Assembly: GCA_027257055.1 (NCBI GenBank)
Contig: JAPVLO010000275.1
Coordinates: 1,550,001-1,614,000 of the forward strand
DNA from: Cephalopachus bancanus
Lineage: Eukaryota > Chordata > Mammalia > Primates > Tarsiidae
Direction: 5' to 3'
DNA: 64,000 bases
The position numbers and the translations under genes are program-made. A model generated the notes under the pieces. The model worked only from the letters and a program-made list of their open reading frames with translations. It had not been told where the DNA came from and ran no database searches. Within the stretch, counting starts at the first letter, position 1. Each line of letters begins with the position of its first letter. Of this stretch, positions 21,701-47,940 are shown in pieces.

Positions 21701-24686
21701 TCAACTTGTTTCAAACTATTATAAAAAATATTTTAGTCATCACAGTAAATAAATACACATTTCTGTTAACCCACTTAATAAAAGTATATCTCTATACACA
21801 GTCATGTAAGTTGGCCACTGTTGTCTCCCACATAGCAGGTTCAATTTCTATTTTCAAAACTTTTTCATGAAGCCAACACTTTGCAAGGTAAATTGGGACT
21901 CATACTGTGTGTTTACTCTGATTCTTTTTTCTGTGCTTCTCTTGTTTTACTGTGAGGATTTTACATTCCTTAAAAGTGGGGCCATAACAAAGACCTACCA
22001 TATCCAGCAATTCCACTTTTTAGTATATATCCAAAAGGCAGGAATACCAAGGAACACACATGTTCACAACTATATTGTTCACAATAGCCAAAAAGTGGAA
22101 ACAATCCAAACGTCCATTGAGAGATGGATAAACAAAATACGGTATGCATACACAATGGATTATTAATACTCAGTATTAAAAAAGGAAGGAACTTCTGACA
22201 CCTGCTACAACATGGATGAACCTTGAGGACATCAATTATGCTCAGTTAAATAAGCCAAGCACAAGGCACAAATCCTGTGATTCCACCTATAAGAATACCC
22301 AGAGTAGTCAAATTCAGAGAGACAAAGTAGAACGGTGGTTGCCAAAGGCTGAGGGAACTAGAGAATGGACAGCTGTTCGACAGGGACAATTTCAGTTTGG
22401 GGCAGATGAAAACATTCTGGAGATGGATGGTGGCAGTGGTTTCAAAACAAAGAGAATGTACTTGAAGCCACTACGCTATACACTTAACGGTTAAAGCCGG
22501 GTGCATAGCATAGTGGCTTCAAGTACATTCTCTTTGTTTTGAAACCACCGCCACCATCCATCTCCAGAATGTTTTCATCTGCCCCAAACTGAAATTGTCC
22601 CTGTCGAACAGCTGGGTGCAGGCCGGGCTCGATGGCTCAGTCTGTAATCCCAGCGCTTTGGGAGGCCAAGGTGAGTGGACTGCCTGAGCCCGTGGGTTCA
22701 AGACCCGCCTGGACAACTTGGCGAGACCTCATCTCTACAATAAATCAAAAATTAGCCGGGCGTGGTAGTACGCACCTGTAGTTCCAGCTACTTGGAAGGC
22801 TGAGGCAGAAGGATCGCCGGAGCCCAGCAGGTCAAGGCTGCAGTGGCCGGGAGTGGCCACTGCACTCCAGTCTGGGTGACAGTGAGACTCCAACTCAAAA
22901 AAAAAAAAAAGCCGGGTGCAGTGGCTCATGCCTATAATCACAGCACTTTGGGATGCAATGGCGAGAGGACTGCCTGAATCCAGGGGTTAGAGACCAGCTT
23001 GGGCAACTTGGTGAGACCTCATCTCTACAATATATCAAAAAATTAGCCAGCAGTGGTGGCCTGTGCCTGTTGTTCCAGTTACTTGTAAGGCTGAGGCGGA
23101 AGGACTGTGTAAGCCCAGCAGATGGAGGCTGCAGTGGCTGTGAGCATACCACTGCACTCCAGCCTGGGCAACAGAGCGAAACTCGTATTCAAAACAAAAC
23201 AAAACAAAACAAAACAAAACAAAAAAACGGTTAAAATGGTAAATTTTATATGATTGTTTTTTTTTTTTTGAGTTGGAGTCTCACTCTTGTCGCCCAGGCT
23301 GGAGTGCAGTGGTATGCTCATGGCCACCGCAGCCTCGGCCTGCTGGGCTTGGGTGATCTTTCTGGCTCAACCTTCCAAGTAACGAACTACAGATGCAAGC
23401 AACCACGCCTGGCTAGTTTGGCGATTTATTGTAGAGACGAGGTCTTACCAATTTGCTCAGGCTGGTCTCGAACCCCTGGGCAGAGGCAATCCTCTTGCCT
23501 CAGCCTCCCAAAGTGCTGGGATTACAGGCTGAGCCACTGTGTCTGGCCAACGTATTTTTAACTAAAAAAAAGGGTCATTAAGGTTCAAGCATCTAAAAGG
23601 ATAATCAAAGCCAGTCTTTGGAGTACACTGTTTTTATTTTCCTCTCCTTTATGCCAAGATGGGTATGCAACTTACAAAACATGTATCTATACCAGTATTC
23701 AGTTTTTACAGTAAGTGCATGACTTGTTGAAAATCTACTTCCTTCCCCAACTGTCAACCATTAAATATCTAAAAATACACACATAAAAATGACTTTTCTC
23801 TAATATCTGAATTTTTATTTACATTTTCACTTTCAGACATAGTATGTATCACAGAAAAGGCAGTGTGCCTAATAATTAAGAATGTAGGCTCTTGTACTAG
23901 AAGGAACTATCACAAATGCCCCAGAGTAACTCTGGGGCATTCCCATTCCTAAAAGAAAATCTCGTACTAAGGGAATACTTGTCCTCTCATAGAAGGAGGA
24001 AGAGAAGAAAAGGAGAAAAAAAGGAGAAAGTAGGAGAGTCAGAAAACTTGAGGTTCTGTCATAACTGCCTCTACCCAGCAATTTTTTAAAAACGGGATAG
24101 AGAGAACTCAAGGAAACTTTGATGTCCACCTGCTTTTATCTTTCCTGTTTGGGCACAAGATGATAATAATATATTAGGGCACTTAGAAAAATCACTCCCT
24201 CGGCATTCTTTACACCACTGTCCTTCAAGTGTTTCCAACAGGAGGCTGGCCACGCTCGGAGTTCAGCTTGTTTTTTATTTTACGTGACTTGCTCTCCTTT
24301 CGGGTTTCTCCCCCGTCTCTTTAATTGTGCGCGATAAAATAACACTTACCGTCCCTCTTCTTTTTATTTCCATCCCCGCCTTGCCTGACCCGCTGGCCTA
24401 CATACTAAAAGTTGCAACGCAACTGAGCACGGCTCCCGGGTGACAGTGAGACCCACGCAAGGCCATCCCCAGCCAAGCCAAGGCGTCATTGAAGATACCT
24501 CCCACCTAGGTGACAGCGGCCGCGGAACGCGCTTCTGGGGACACAGCACATTAGATCCAGGAGCTCTGGCCAGCCTCCTCAGCCCCCTGCCTTCGGGTTC
24601 CAAGCGCCCCGCCCCGCGGCGACCTTCCAAGCCGCCCGGTATTCACCTACGGCGTTGGCAGCCGCCGCCATCAGTACACGCGCCAT
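3607..24686 (-). CDS. MCEE: Methylmalonyl-CoA epimerase, mitochondrial (complete, 3 coding exons)
   Basis: Interconverts (2S)- and (2R)-methylmalonyl-CoA, the step between propionyl-CoA carboxylase and B12-dependent methylmalonyl-CoA mutase in the mitochondrial matrix. Exons (plus coordinates) are 24647-24686, 17074-17411 and 3607-3759; phases fit, and the joined 531 nt give 176 aa, the human length. Residues 1-40 are basic and hydroxylated with almost no acidic residues, as expected of a mitochondrial presequence. The rest is a glyoxalase/VOC fold starting [18 protein letters not shown]. The metal ligands known from the family are present at the expected numbers: His50 (LNH), His122 (GMHH) and Glu172 (VELEQA). 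The start is the ATG in CCAAGATGGCG, a YY1-like context inside the CpG island. Introns are about 7.2 and 13.3 kb and full of SINEs. It diverges from MPHOSPH10, with 476 bp between the two start codons. Identity is seen directly by protein similarity and is very secure. Confidence 0.97.
4369..4634 (+). mobile_element. Alu dimer (older)
   Basis: Complete outline with an A13 tail; lies in MCEE intron 2. Confidence 0.8.
5053..5357 (+). mobile_element. Alu dimer
   Basis: Starts GCCGGGCGTGGTGGCTCACGCC and ends in an A-run. Confidence 0.9.
6400..6475 (+). repeat. Tail of a MaLR-type LTR
   Basis: Contains TTGTTTTAAGACACCAAGTG and CAGCAGTCCTAGGAAACTGA, the usual end of MLT1-type LTRs. Upstream DNA (5540-6400) is old and unclassified. 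Confidence 0.5.
6960..8005 (+). mobile_element. Ancient L1/HAL1-type 3-prime region, sense
   Basis: The end includes AACCTGGGTGATGGGAGAATG and ATTTTCATAATATAA, resembling mammalian-wide L1M/HAL1 3-prime UTRs. Subfamily not determined. Confidence 0.5.
8147..8315 (-). mobile_element. Solo Alu right monomer
   Basis: T20 run, then only the right arm; it stops at GGTAGCTCGTGCC...CGGGC, the right-monomer boundary. Flanks CAGTATCT / CAATATCT may be target duplications. One of three such units in the window. Confidence 0.75.
9420..9706 (-). mobile_element. Alu dimer (young, strepsirrhine type)
   Basis: Flanked by TAGAGTGTTTCTT on both sides. Confidence 0.93.
9786..10042 (-). mobile_element. Alu dimer with internal deletion
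   Basis: T13 tail; part of the right arm is missing between GTGGCCG and ACCTGCTGCG. Confidence 0.88.
10151..10460 (+). mobile_element. Alu dimer (young)
   Basis: Flanked by AAGAAATATATACCC on both sides. With the two preceding minus-strand Alus it forms inverted pairs less than 1 kb apart in the MCEE intron. Confidence 0.93.
10623..10906 (-). mobile_element. Alu dimer
   Basis: Poly(T) head; both arms complete. Confidence 0.9.
10940..11570. other. C-rich intronic stretch, nothing recognised
   Basis: Rich in CCC and CACTC words, no clear repeat class and no supportable exon on either strand; the open frames here show no family resemblance. Confidence 0.4.
11575..11935 (-). mobile_element. 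MLT1-type MaLR LTR
   Basis: The minus strand shows the family landmarks AATTCATAAGTTGA near its start, CCAGGAAGCCCTCACCAGAC, and GTTGTTTATGAGCC near its end. Confidence 0.7.
12230..12495. repeat. Medium-reiterated repeat, class uncertain
   Basis: Contains CACCTAGGCTACAAACCTGT and CATGTTACTGTAATGAATA, words I recognise from a widespread mammalian MER repeat, probably DNA-transposon-derived. Confidence 0.45.
13100..13383 (+). mobile_element. Alu dimer (older)
   Basis: Starts GCTGGGTATGGTAGCTCAC; tail AACAAAAAGAC. Confidence 0.85.
13500..14020 (+). mobile_element. MaLR-like LTR remnant
   Basis: Ends with GGTTGTCTAACATCATAGAG and ACAGTAACTGAAGCA, resembling the 3-prime end of mammalian LTRs of the ERVL-MaLR group. 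Diverged. Confidence 0.45.
14361..14676 (-). mobile_element. Alu dimer whose tail became a (TTCA)9 microsatellite
   Basis: 14361-14396 is nine perfect TTCA units where the poly(T) of a minus-strand Alu should be; the Alu body follows directly. Confidence 0.9.
15389..15676 (+). mobile_element. Alu dimer
   Basis: Approximate target copies AAGAGTGTAGACCCTG / AAGAGTGCTGACCCTG flank it. Confidence 0.92.
16660..16757 (-). mobile_element. Very short young L1 3-prime end
   Basis: Only about 95 bp long. The target duplication TTGTATTTCT is on both sides. Same consensus as 3222 and 61849. Confidence 0.88.
17074..17411 (-). CDS. MCEE: MCEE coding exon 2
   Basis: The acceptor is CATTTTTCAG|GGCTTTTTTCC and the donor ATTGAG|GTATTT (minus strand). 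The exon carries the rest of the presequence and most of the VOC domain, including His50 and His122. A Met inside it (residue 31) opens a shorter reading frame but is not the start, because the frame continues upstream to the acceptor and matches human residues. Confidence 0.97.
17412..18966 (-). other. MCEE intron 1, unique AT-rich part
   Basis: No recognised repeat, RNA gene or exon in this stretch. Confidence 0.5.
18967..19130 (+). mobile_element. Solo Alu right monomer (young)
   Basis: Begins GGGCGTGGTAGCACATGCC, carries the young Alu right-arm changes and an A-rich tail. Target copies TCTCTGGCCCT / ATCTGGCCCT. 5-prime end coincides with the 53571 copy. Confidence 0.9.
19490..20510 (+). 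mobile_element. L1M-type 3-prime region, sense, interrupted by an Alu
   Basis: Old L1 blocks (TGGAACAGTGGTTGCCAGGG, AAAGTGATGGTTGCACAAC) run to the usual TTAAATGGTTAATTTTGTTTTG end. Confidence 0.75.
20152..20440 (-). mobile_element. Alu dimer inside the L1M
   Basis: Target copies AAATTGTACC / AAATTGTACA. Confidence 0.92.
20511..21984. other. MCEE intron 1, no recognised element
   Basis: AT-rich; no repeat class, RNA gene or exon recognised. Confidence 0.4.
22370..22614. repeat. 114-bp inverted repeat with a 17-bp spacer
   Basis: 22370-22483 and 22501-22614 are reverse complements of equal length with 3 mismatches and no gaps; two of the mismatches are CpG transitions. The second arm is an inverted copy of local L1M DNA lying between the first 10 bp of one Alu and the start of another. 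Confidence 0.95.
22621..22910 (+). mobile_element. Alu dimer (young) inserted in the 5-prime end of another Alu
   Basis: Bordered by GCTGGGTGCA (22611) and GCCGGGTGCA (about 22911), the latter being the first bases of the next Alu. Confidence 0.9.
22911..23227 (+). mobile_element. Alu dimer with an (AAAAC)n tail
   Basis: Its first 10 bp also occur at 22496-22505. Target copies AACGGTTAAA lie at 22486 and just after the tail. The tail holds about seven AAAAC units. Confidence 0.9.
23257..23548 (-). mobile_element. Alu dimer
   Basis: Poly(T) head, both arms complete, directly after the L1M end. Confidence 0.92.
24647..24686 (-). CDS. MCEE: MCEE coding exon 1
   Basis: Encodes residues 1-13 plus one base of codon 14 ([13 protein letters not shown]). 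The donor reads GTAG|GTGAAT on the minus strand. It forms the start of the mitochondrial presequence. Residue 6 is Met where human has Lys. Confidence 0.95.
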
Positions 24687-25130
24687 CTTGGAGAGCAAAC
24701 CTCTAAACCCAGCAGCGCCACCTACGGGACGAGCGCGACGGCTGAGGGGCGGAGCAACCAGGCCAAGGAGCGGGGTCTGGGGCCGCAGGGGCGGGGCCAG
24801 ACACGGCGAAGCGGCGGGCGAGTGTAGCCGCGTTCCGGTTACAGTACAATGCGTTGAAACTACCTACTTTATCCGAAGCAGAAACTTAAAATCAGGATGC
24901 GTCACCCCTTGTGGGCCCCTGAGAAATACAAAACAGAAAGTTTGGGGAAGTTCAAAGGCGCTGGGGTTCAGTGGCGATTTTTGGTTTCCTGCCCCGCCCT
25001 CCTGCACAAGCGCTCGTGCTGCCATTGGGGGTGGGTCGGAACCTATGCGCTGCGGAACTGTCGGCTCTAAGCTCCAACTTGCACCACGTGCGTTTTGCGG
25101 CGCGGTTTCCGGGCAGCTCTTTTCCTTTGC

Positions 25131-25157
25131 ATGCGGCGCTGTGTCGCGAATTGGTGA
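25131..25157 (+). other. Possible upstream ORF of MPHOSPH10 (8 codons)
   Basis: ATG at 25131 reads MRRCVANW then TGA, ending 5 bp before the main ATG at 25163. It counts only if transcription starts upstream of it, for example at the pyrimidine tract at 25117. Confidence 0.4.
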
Positions 25158-25162
25158 CAGCC

Positions 25163-42733
<17,571 letters not shown>

Positions 42734-42797
42734 TATATTTTGAATATAATGTAAATAATAATGTGTAACCTTATATTTTATCATTGTTCAGTTTTAT

Positions 42798-42803
42798 AAT
42801 AAA
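42798..42803 (+). terminator. MPHOSPH10 polyadenylation signal
   Basis: Canonical AATAAA 65 bp after the stop codon, with a T-rich stretch about 15-25 bp further on. This implies a very short 3-prime UTR of roughly 90 nt. Confidence 0.8.
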
Positions 42804-43640
42804 ATTCTTGAGACCCTTTTTTGTATCGATGGCAGACATTTGAGATTCCATGTTGTGAAAAGACAGACTCCAAACTATATTGGGAAAGTCTGTCTGATTT
42901 TCATTGGGTGGAAAGCAGGCCCTCGCTCCCCAGGTCCTACCTTGTAGGCATTACCTGAACTGAGCCTGCTGTGCTCGCCATGGCCTGAGTCTGTGTGAAG
43001 GCCAGGCCAGCTTATGCACGAGGGCTAGTAAGAGCTGACCTGTGAACTGAGAGGGTGCAGAGCCAGTCTCCCCTTCATACCCAGGTGTCTAAAGCAGAGG
43101 TCCTCATTCTTGGGGTTCTTGATTTTCTCTTCCTACTACCCTGTCATTTCACACACCAGTAGCGTTTTCATGCATGTGCCTTCTTTCCACTTTGGGAGAT
43201 GATCTCAGTCACCTGAGCAGAGGCTTCATGTAGGCTATAAAAGTACCATTTACAACGCGATGCAGAAGACAGGCATGATCTGGAAGTGAACCTAGAAGCC
43301 AGAGAAGCTCAGTACAGCCAGGAATGGAGACTGCCAGTCTACAGAGAGTCTTCCTGACCACCAAGTGCTCATTGTTCAGCCTCCCTATCCAGGGAAGATT
43401 GTCTTTTTGTCTGATGGGAACTCCTAATGATTTGATAGAAATGCATTAAGACTCATTCCAGATGGGTAGAGAATCAGTTAAAGCAACAGTGAAAGCCCTT
43501 CTGGTTTCTTTATTTGCAGTAGCCAATCACAGTAGTCAAGAAGACCCTGGGGAAGTTTGCACTCTGCGTCCTATTTATTGATACGGAAGCTGGCTGTGGC
43601 AGAGTAGAACTGGGCTCTACCAGGCTTAATTAAACACCAA
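42804..43640. other. Intergenic DNA between MPHOSPH10 and FAN1
   Basis: No exon, RNA gene or repeat recognised. Confidence 0.4.
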
Positions 43641-43641
43641 T

Positions 43642-43980
43642 TGTCTTAGTCCTTCTGTGCTACTTTAGCAAAATACCTGAGAAATTTATTTCTTGTGGCT
43701 CTGGAGGCTGGGAAGTCCAAGATGAAGTGCCAGTAAGTTCAGTGTCTGGTGAGAGCTGCTCTCTGCTCTAAGATGGCACTTTGTCGGCTCATCATGGTAG
43801 AAAGTGGAATGGTAAGAAGGGCCAAACTCATTCAAGCTCTTAGGAGGATGCTAATCCCATCCATGAGGGCTCTGCCTTCAAGACTATCATCTCCTAAAGG
43901 ACCCACCTCTCGATACTACCACATTGGTCGTAAAGTTTCAACACATGAATTTTGGAAGATACATTCAGACCTTAGCATCT
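43642..43980 (-). mobile_element. MaLR-type LTR
   Basis: TTGTCTTAGTCCTTCTGTGC to TTTCAACACATGAATTTTGG, a reversed MLT1/MST-like LTR. Confidence 0.7.
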
Positions 43981-44267
43981 GACCCAGTCCCCAGATTCAC
44001 GCTTTTAAATGCAAAATACATTCATTCCATTCCCAACAGCCCCCAAAATCTTACTCCAGCATCAACTTTAAGGTCATCCAAAGTCTCATGTAAACACATG
44101 GGTAACACTGACAAGTTGGATTCTTTTTGAGCCAAATTTCTCTCCAGCTATGAGCCTGTGAAATCAAGCAAGCTATATGTTTCCAAAATACAATGGTGGA
44201 ACAGCCATAGGATAGATAGTCCCATTCCAAAAGGGAGAAATAGGAACAAAGAAATGGGTGTCTAAGC

Positions 44268-44561
44268 CGGGCTCGGTGGCTCAGCCTGTAATCCCGCGCC
44301 TTTGGGAGGCTGAGGTGAGTGGATTGCCTGAGCCTGCGGGTTCGAGACCCACCTGGGCAGCGAGACCTCATCTCTACAATAAATCAAAAAAAAATCAGCC
44401 GGGCATGGTAGTGCATGCCTGTAATTCCAGCTACTTGGAAGGCTGAGGCGGAAGGATTGCCAGAGCCCAGCAGGTCGAGGCGCGGTGGCCAGAAGCGGCC
44501 ACTGCACTCCAGTTTGGGCGACCAAGTGAGACTCCAACTCAAAAAAAAAAAAAAAAAAAAG
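44268..44561 (+). mobile_element. Alu dimer (young)
   Basis: Target copies AAAGAAATGGGTGTCTA on both sides, perfect over 17 bp. Confidence 0.95.
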
Positions 44562-45225
44562 AAAGAAATGGGTGTCTAGTCCCAAGTCCAAAACCCAGTA
44601 GGGCAAGCAACATTAAATCTTGAGGCTTGAGGATAATCTTTGACTCCGTGGCTCCATGTCCTACCTGCCAGACACATTGGGGTGAGGGTTGGATCCCCAA
44701 GGTTCTAGGTAGTCCTACCCCCATGGCTTTATTGGGCATGGCCCATGCTACATCTGACTGGTTGGAGTCTTGTGCCTGCAGCCATCTCAGGCTGGCATTT
44801 CACACCGGTGTCTCTGCCCCAATGGCTTTCCTGGATATTGCCCATGAGGGGGTTCTTCCGTGGCTCTGCCCCATGGCTTTGCTGGGCATTGCCCTAGTGG
44901 GGAATCTGCAGCAGCCTTGCCCATGTGGCCGTTCTCTGCATCTGATGTCCCCTGGTCCTTGTCACACCTCACTCACTTGGTTTTCTGGATGCCAACTCTG
45001 GTTTCCTCCTACAAATGACTTCAGTTTCCTTTGCTGCCCTCACTACCCCAACTCTTGTTATCAGAGTCACAGTCTTCTGACATTTTAGTTCTCTATGTAC
45101 TGTCAACCCTGATGCCAGATAGTGATGCCATTTAAACTCTGACAACTTTCAAGTTTATATTTCCAGCCTGACCTGGCTTGATTAATAAATGCAAATGTCT
45201 TCATCCACAAGAATGTCTAACTAGC
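44562..45225. other. Intergenic, unclassified
   Basis: GC-moderate DNA with repeated GGCTTTGCTGGGCAT-like words; no supportable gene. Confidence 0.4.
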
Positions 45226-45610
45226 ATGTCAGACTTTCATATCCAAAACGGAACTGTTGCCCTCTCCCCTACATCCTGCCAGTTGCTAAGTTAGAGGCCT
45301 CAGACTCCTCCCTGGCTCTTCTCCTCTTATACCGTACCTCCTTAACCATGACCAAACCCTGCTGGCTCTGTATTCTAAATATCTGCAGAACATGGCCATT
45401 TCTCATCATTGCAATTCCACCAATGCTACTATCGTCTCTCCCTGGATTACTGCACTAGCCCTTGAGCTTTTTTTCCCTGCTTTCTCTCTTGCTTCCATCC
45501 TTGTGCACCCACAACGTATTTATAATACAATAGGAAGAAGTCCTCCCCTTCCCATTTCAGAGTCAATACTCAAATCCATACACTGACCTGCAAGCCCCTA
45601 CAACTGTCAA
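45225..45610 (-). repeat. L2-like fragment
   Basis: CT-rich antisense L2-like text (CTCCTCCCTGGCTCTTCTCC). Confidence 0.4.
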
Positions 45611-45617
45611 ACTGCTG

Positions 45618-45812
45618 TATGCCTCAGCCAGCTGTGTTTATACATAAAAGTTTATTGGAACACAGCTGCACTCATTTGTTACATATTGTCTACTGCTGCT
45701 TTCACACTACAACAGCAGCATTGCTTAGTTCTGATGGAGATCATATGGTTCATAAAACCTCAAATCTTTACTACCTGGACCTTTACAGAACAAGTTTGCT
45801 GACTCTTGTCCT
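45618..45812. repeat. MER-type DNA-transposon fragment
   Basis: Contains AAAAGTTTATTGGAACACAG, GCTGCTTTCACACTACAACA and AGTTTGCTGACTCTTG, typical of a widespread mammalian MER repeat. Confidence 0.55.
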
Positions 45813-45892
45813 GCACGATCTGGCCCTCTGCTGCCTCTCACTTCGTTTCTACTTTAGTCTTCTGACCTTCTTGGTGATTCTTTGGTTTTGTT

Positions 45893-46012
45893 TTGAGGCA
45901 GGATCTTGGTCTCTTGCCCAGGCTGGAGTACAGTGGTGTGGTCATAACTGTAATCTCGAACTCCTGGTCTCAAGCGATCCTCCTGCTTCAGCCTCTCAAG
46001 TAGCTGGGGCTA
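45893..46012 (-). mobile_element. Alu fragment
   Basis: Part of one monomer (CTTGCCCAGGCTGGAGTACA to AGCTGGGGCTACTT). Confidence 0.75.
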
Positions 46013-46169
46013 CTTATTTTTTGTGTTTTCTTTATCTCCCTCCACCAGAATGTATCCTTCATGAAGACAAGGATTCCCATCCTCCCCCCACTCCTCATTC
46101 TGTTCACTGCCGTACATCTTCAGCATCTAGAACATTACCCAGAATGAGGTAGGCACTCAGTACATCTTT

Positions 46170-46370
46170 GTTGATAAATTCTCTATTCATGTCCGTGTTC
46201 TCTTTGGTTTGTTCATTTGTTTATTCATTCATTTTTCATGCATTCATTCAATGCATATTTATGAATAATTACACAGCACTAGCCACTGTTGCAGGCAGTG
46301 GCAATATTATGGTAAAAGTCAACAAATACAGACTGCCTGATCTCAAGAAGCTTACATTCTAGGTCACTCA
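46170..46370. repeat. Ancient L2/MIR-like fragment
   Basis: ATTCATTCAATGCATATTTA and CTCAAGAAGCTTACATTCTA wording. Confidence 0.45.
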
Positions 46371-46779
46371 AGGATATGCTGGAACCAGTTGCTGTCAGTG
46401 CTCCAGAGTTGACTGCTACATGTTCAGCTGTTAGACAGTCATTACTAAACGTTAAATTATACAGCCTTACAAACATACTAAAATAATAAATATTCAAGAC
46501 TCACCACTCCCTAATTACCACACTGTATTATTCACTCTTGAAGTTATTTATAACGATTATATCAGATAACCAGGGATCGGTACATTCTTTTGGAAAGCCC
46601 AGCACACCACCGAGCAGTCCATCTTGCTGATTGCAGAAGGTTGCTCAAGTGGAGTCCATGTTATCCTCTGTGGTTGTGGAGGTTGCTTGTGTCCGTCTTC
46701 TCCCCAGAGGCCGTTCTCCCCCACAGTCACGTTTAGTTTGTTCAACATTCTCGCCGACTGGGGAAGGAGTCACAGCCGC

Positions 46780-47250
46780 GACAAGGAGGGCAGGGGGGCA
46801 CAGGACGGCCACCTCAGCAGGTGCAGAAAGAAGGCGGTGTCCAGGTCTCCCTCCAGGGCTCCCCTAACTCGGACTGGCGAGGAGATCGATCGCTCGAGCC
46901 TCCACTCGCTGAGCCTGTGGAATCGAGACGTGGGGATTGGCTGAGAATGCCTGCGAGCGCTGGCGCGCGGAGCCAGGTGGGGGGCGGGCCGGGATCGCGG
47001 GCTGCAGGCACCGGGGCGGAGGGAGGGGAGAGCCCGACTCGGCCGCGTGGCCCCAGGTGCGTGGAAGGGGCCTGCAGCGCCCGTTGTGCTCGCTTGGGCC
47101 TCCGGGCCGCCGTGGAGGGAGCAGCCGCGGAGGTCAGGCGTGTGCGCAGACGCCTGGGACGCGGGCATTGCGTCTGTGCTGGCGGGAGTCCGTCCCGGCA
47201 GCGCGGGCAGCGCGGACGGTCGCCACTCACTAGGAAGATGTCACTGATGC
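46780..47250 (+). promoter_or_regulatory. CpG island, presumed FAN1 promoter and non-coding first exon
   Basis: A dense GC/CpG block about 0.7-1.2 kb upstream of the FAN1 start codon. It contains an inverted CCAAT element (GATTGGCTGAG, near 46935-46945), GC boxes (GGGGCGG-like) and no TATA box. The coding exon has its own acceptor at 47799, so a non-coding exon 1 must lie here or nearby, but I cannot place its donor with certainty. The open frames across the island on both strands are a by-product of GC richness. Confidence 0.8.
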
Positions 47251-47262
47251 GGCGGCCTTAGA

Positions 47263-47506
47263 TTTGTTTTGTTTTGTTTTTTGAGACGGACTCGAACTCC
47301 GGGCTCAAGGGCTCCTCCTGCCTCACCTTCCGAGTAGCTGGGACTACAGACACGCGCCGCCACGCTCGGCTAATTATTTGTTATTTTATACTGACGAAGT
47401 CCCACTGTGTTGCCCAGGCTGGTCTCGAACTCCTGACCTCAAGCGATCCTCCACCCTCGGTCTCCCAAAGCAGGGGGATTACAGGTGTGAGCCTGTGTCC
47501 GGCTGC
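47263..47506 (-). mobile_element. Alu, internally deleted, between FAN1 CpG island and first coding exon
   Basis: Older Alu type (GAGACGGACTCGAACTC) lacking part of the right arm. Lies in the FAN1 5-prime intron. Confidence 0.8.
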
Positions 47507-47818
47507 AGTGGTCTTATGAAGGGTCTGGATAATCAAGTGATCCCTTTTTAAAAACAGATAACTAAATCCTAAAGATGTCTTAGGAATTACCCTTACAGGT
47601 TCAACTTTGTCATTTTATGGAAAGGGACACTCTAAGTTTGTGTGCCCGTCTGCAGGTAGAGTCTTGGTCTTCTGTCTCAAGCCCAGAGTTGTCTCTTCAT
47701 CCCAGGATATCCTGCCCTTGCATGTTTTAGAGTTTGTTTTCCCCCTTCTCCTGTTGAAGTCATTAGAATGCTTTTAATTCATGTGTTTCATTTTGTAGGA
47801 AGAAGACATTGTATAAAC

Positions 47819-47896
47819 ATGAAGTCAAATAGAATCCCAATTTTCATTATTTCAAGTCAAGAAAGTAATAGTAAACCGTTGCTGTCTTTCACCTGA
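47819..47896 (+). other. Upstream ORF in the FAN1 5-prime UTR (25 codons)
   Basis: The first ATG of the exon (after acceptor TTTTGTAG|GAAG at 47799) is at 47819, and its frame runs 25 codons to TGA, 44 bp before the FAN1 ATG. The context ACATGAAG is weak at -3. If present in the mRNA it would tune FAN1 translation; that role is inference. Confidence 0.5.
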
Positions 47897-47940
47897 GATA
47901 ACTTTTTTATTGCTTGAAACATTCAGTTTTTCTAATACTC

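Larger units (their letters stand above)
21985..23245 (+). mobile_element. L1M-type 3-prime region, sense, split by a nested Alu complex
   Basis: Old L1 3-prime text up to CACTTAACGGTTAAA (22495), then Alu insertions, then CGGTTAAAATGGTAAATTTT at about 23228 completes it. Confidence 0.78.

Noticed and set aside
46624..47261. Several overlapping frames of 78-146 codons on both strands
   Set aside because: GC-rich FAN1 promoter; frames overlap one another and encode Arg/Gly/Pro/Ala-rich text without motifs.
47914..47940. Nine-codon N-terminal extension of FAN1
   Set aside because: It would need a TTG start; ATG at 47941 gives exactly the human numbering for Cys44 and the SPYF motif.
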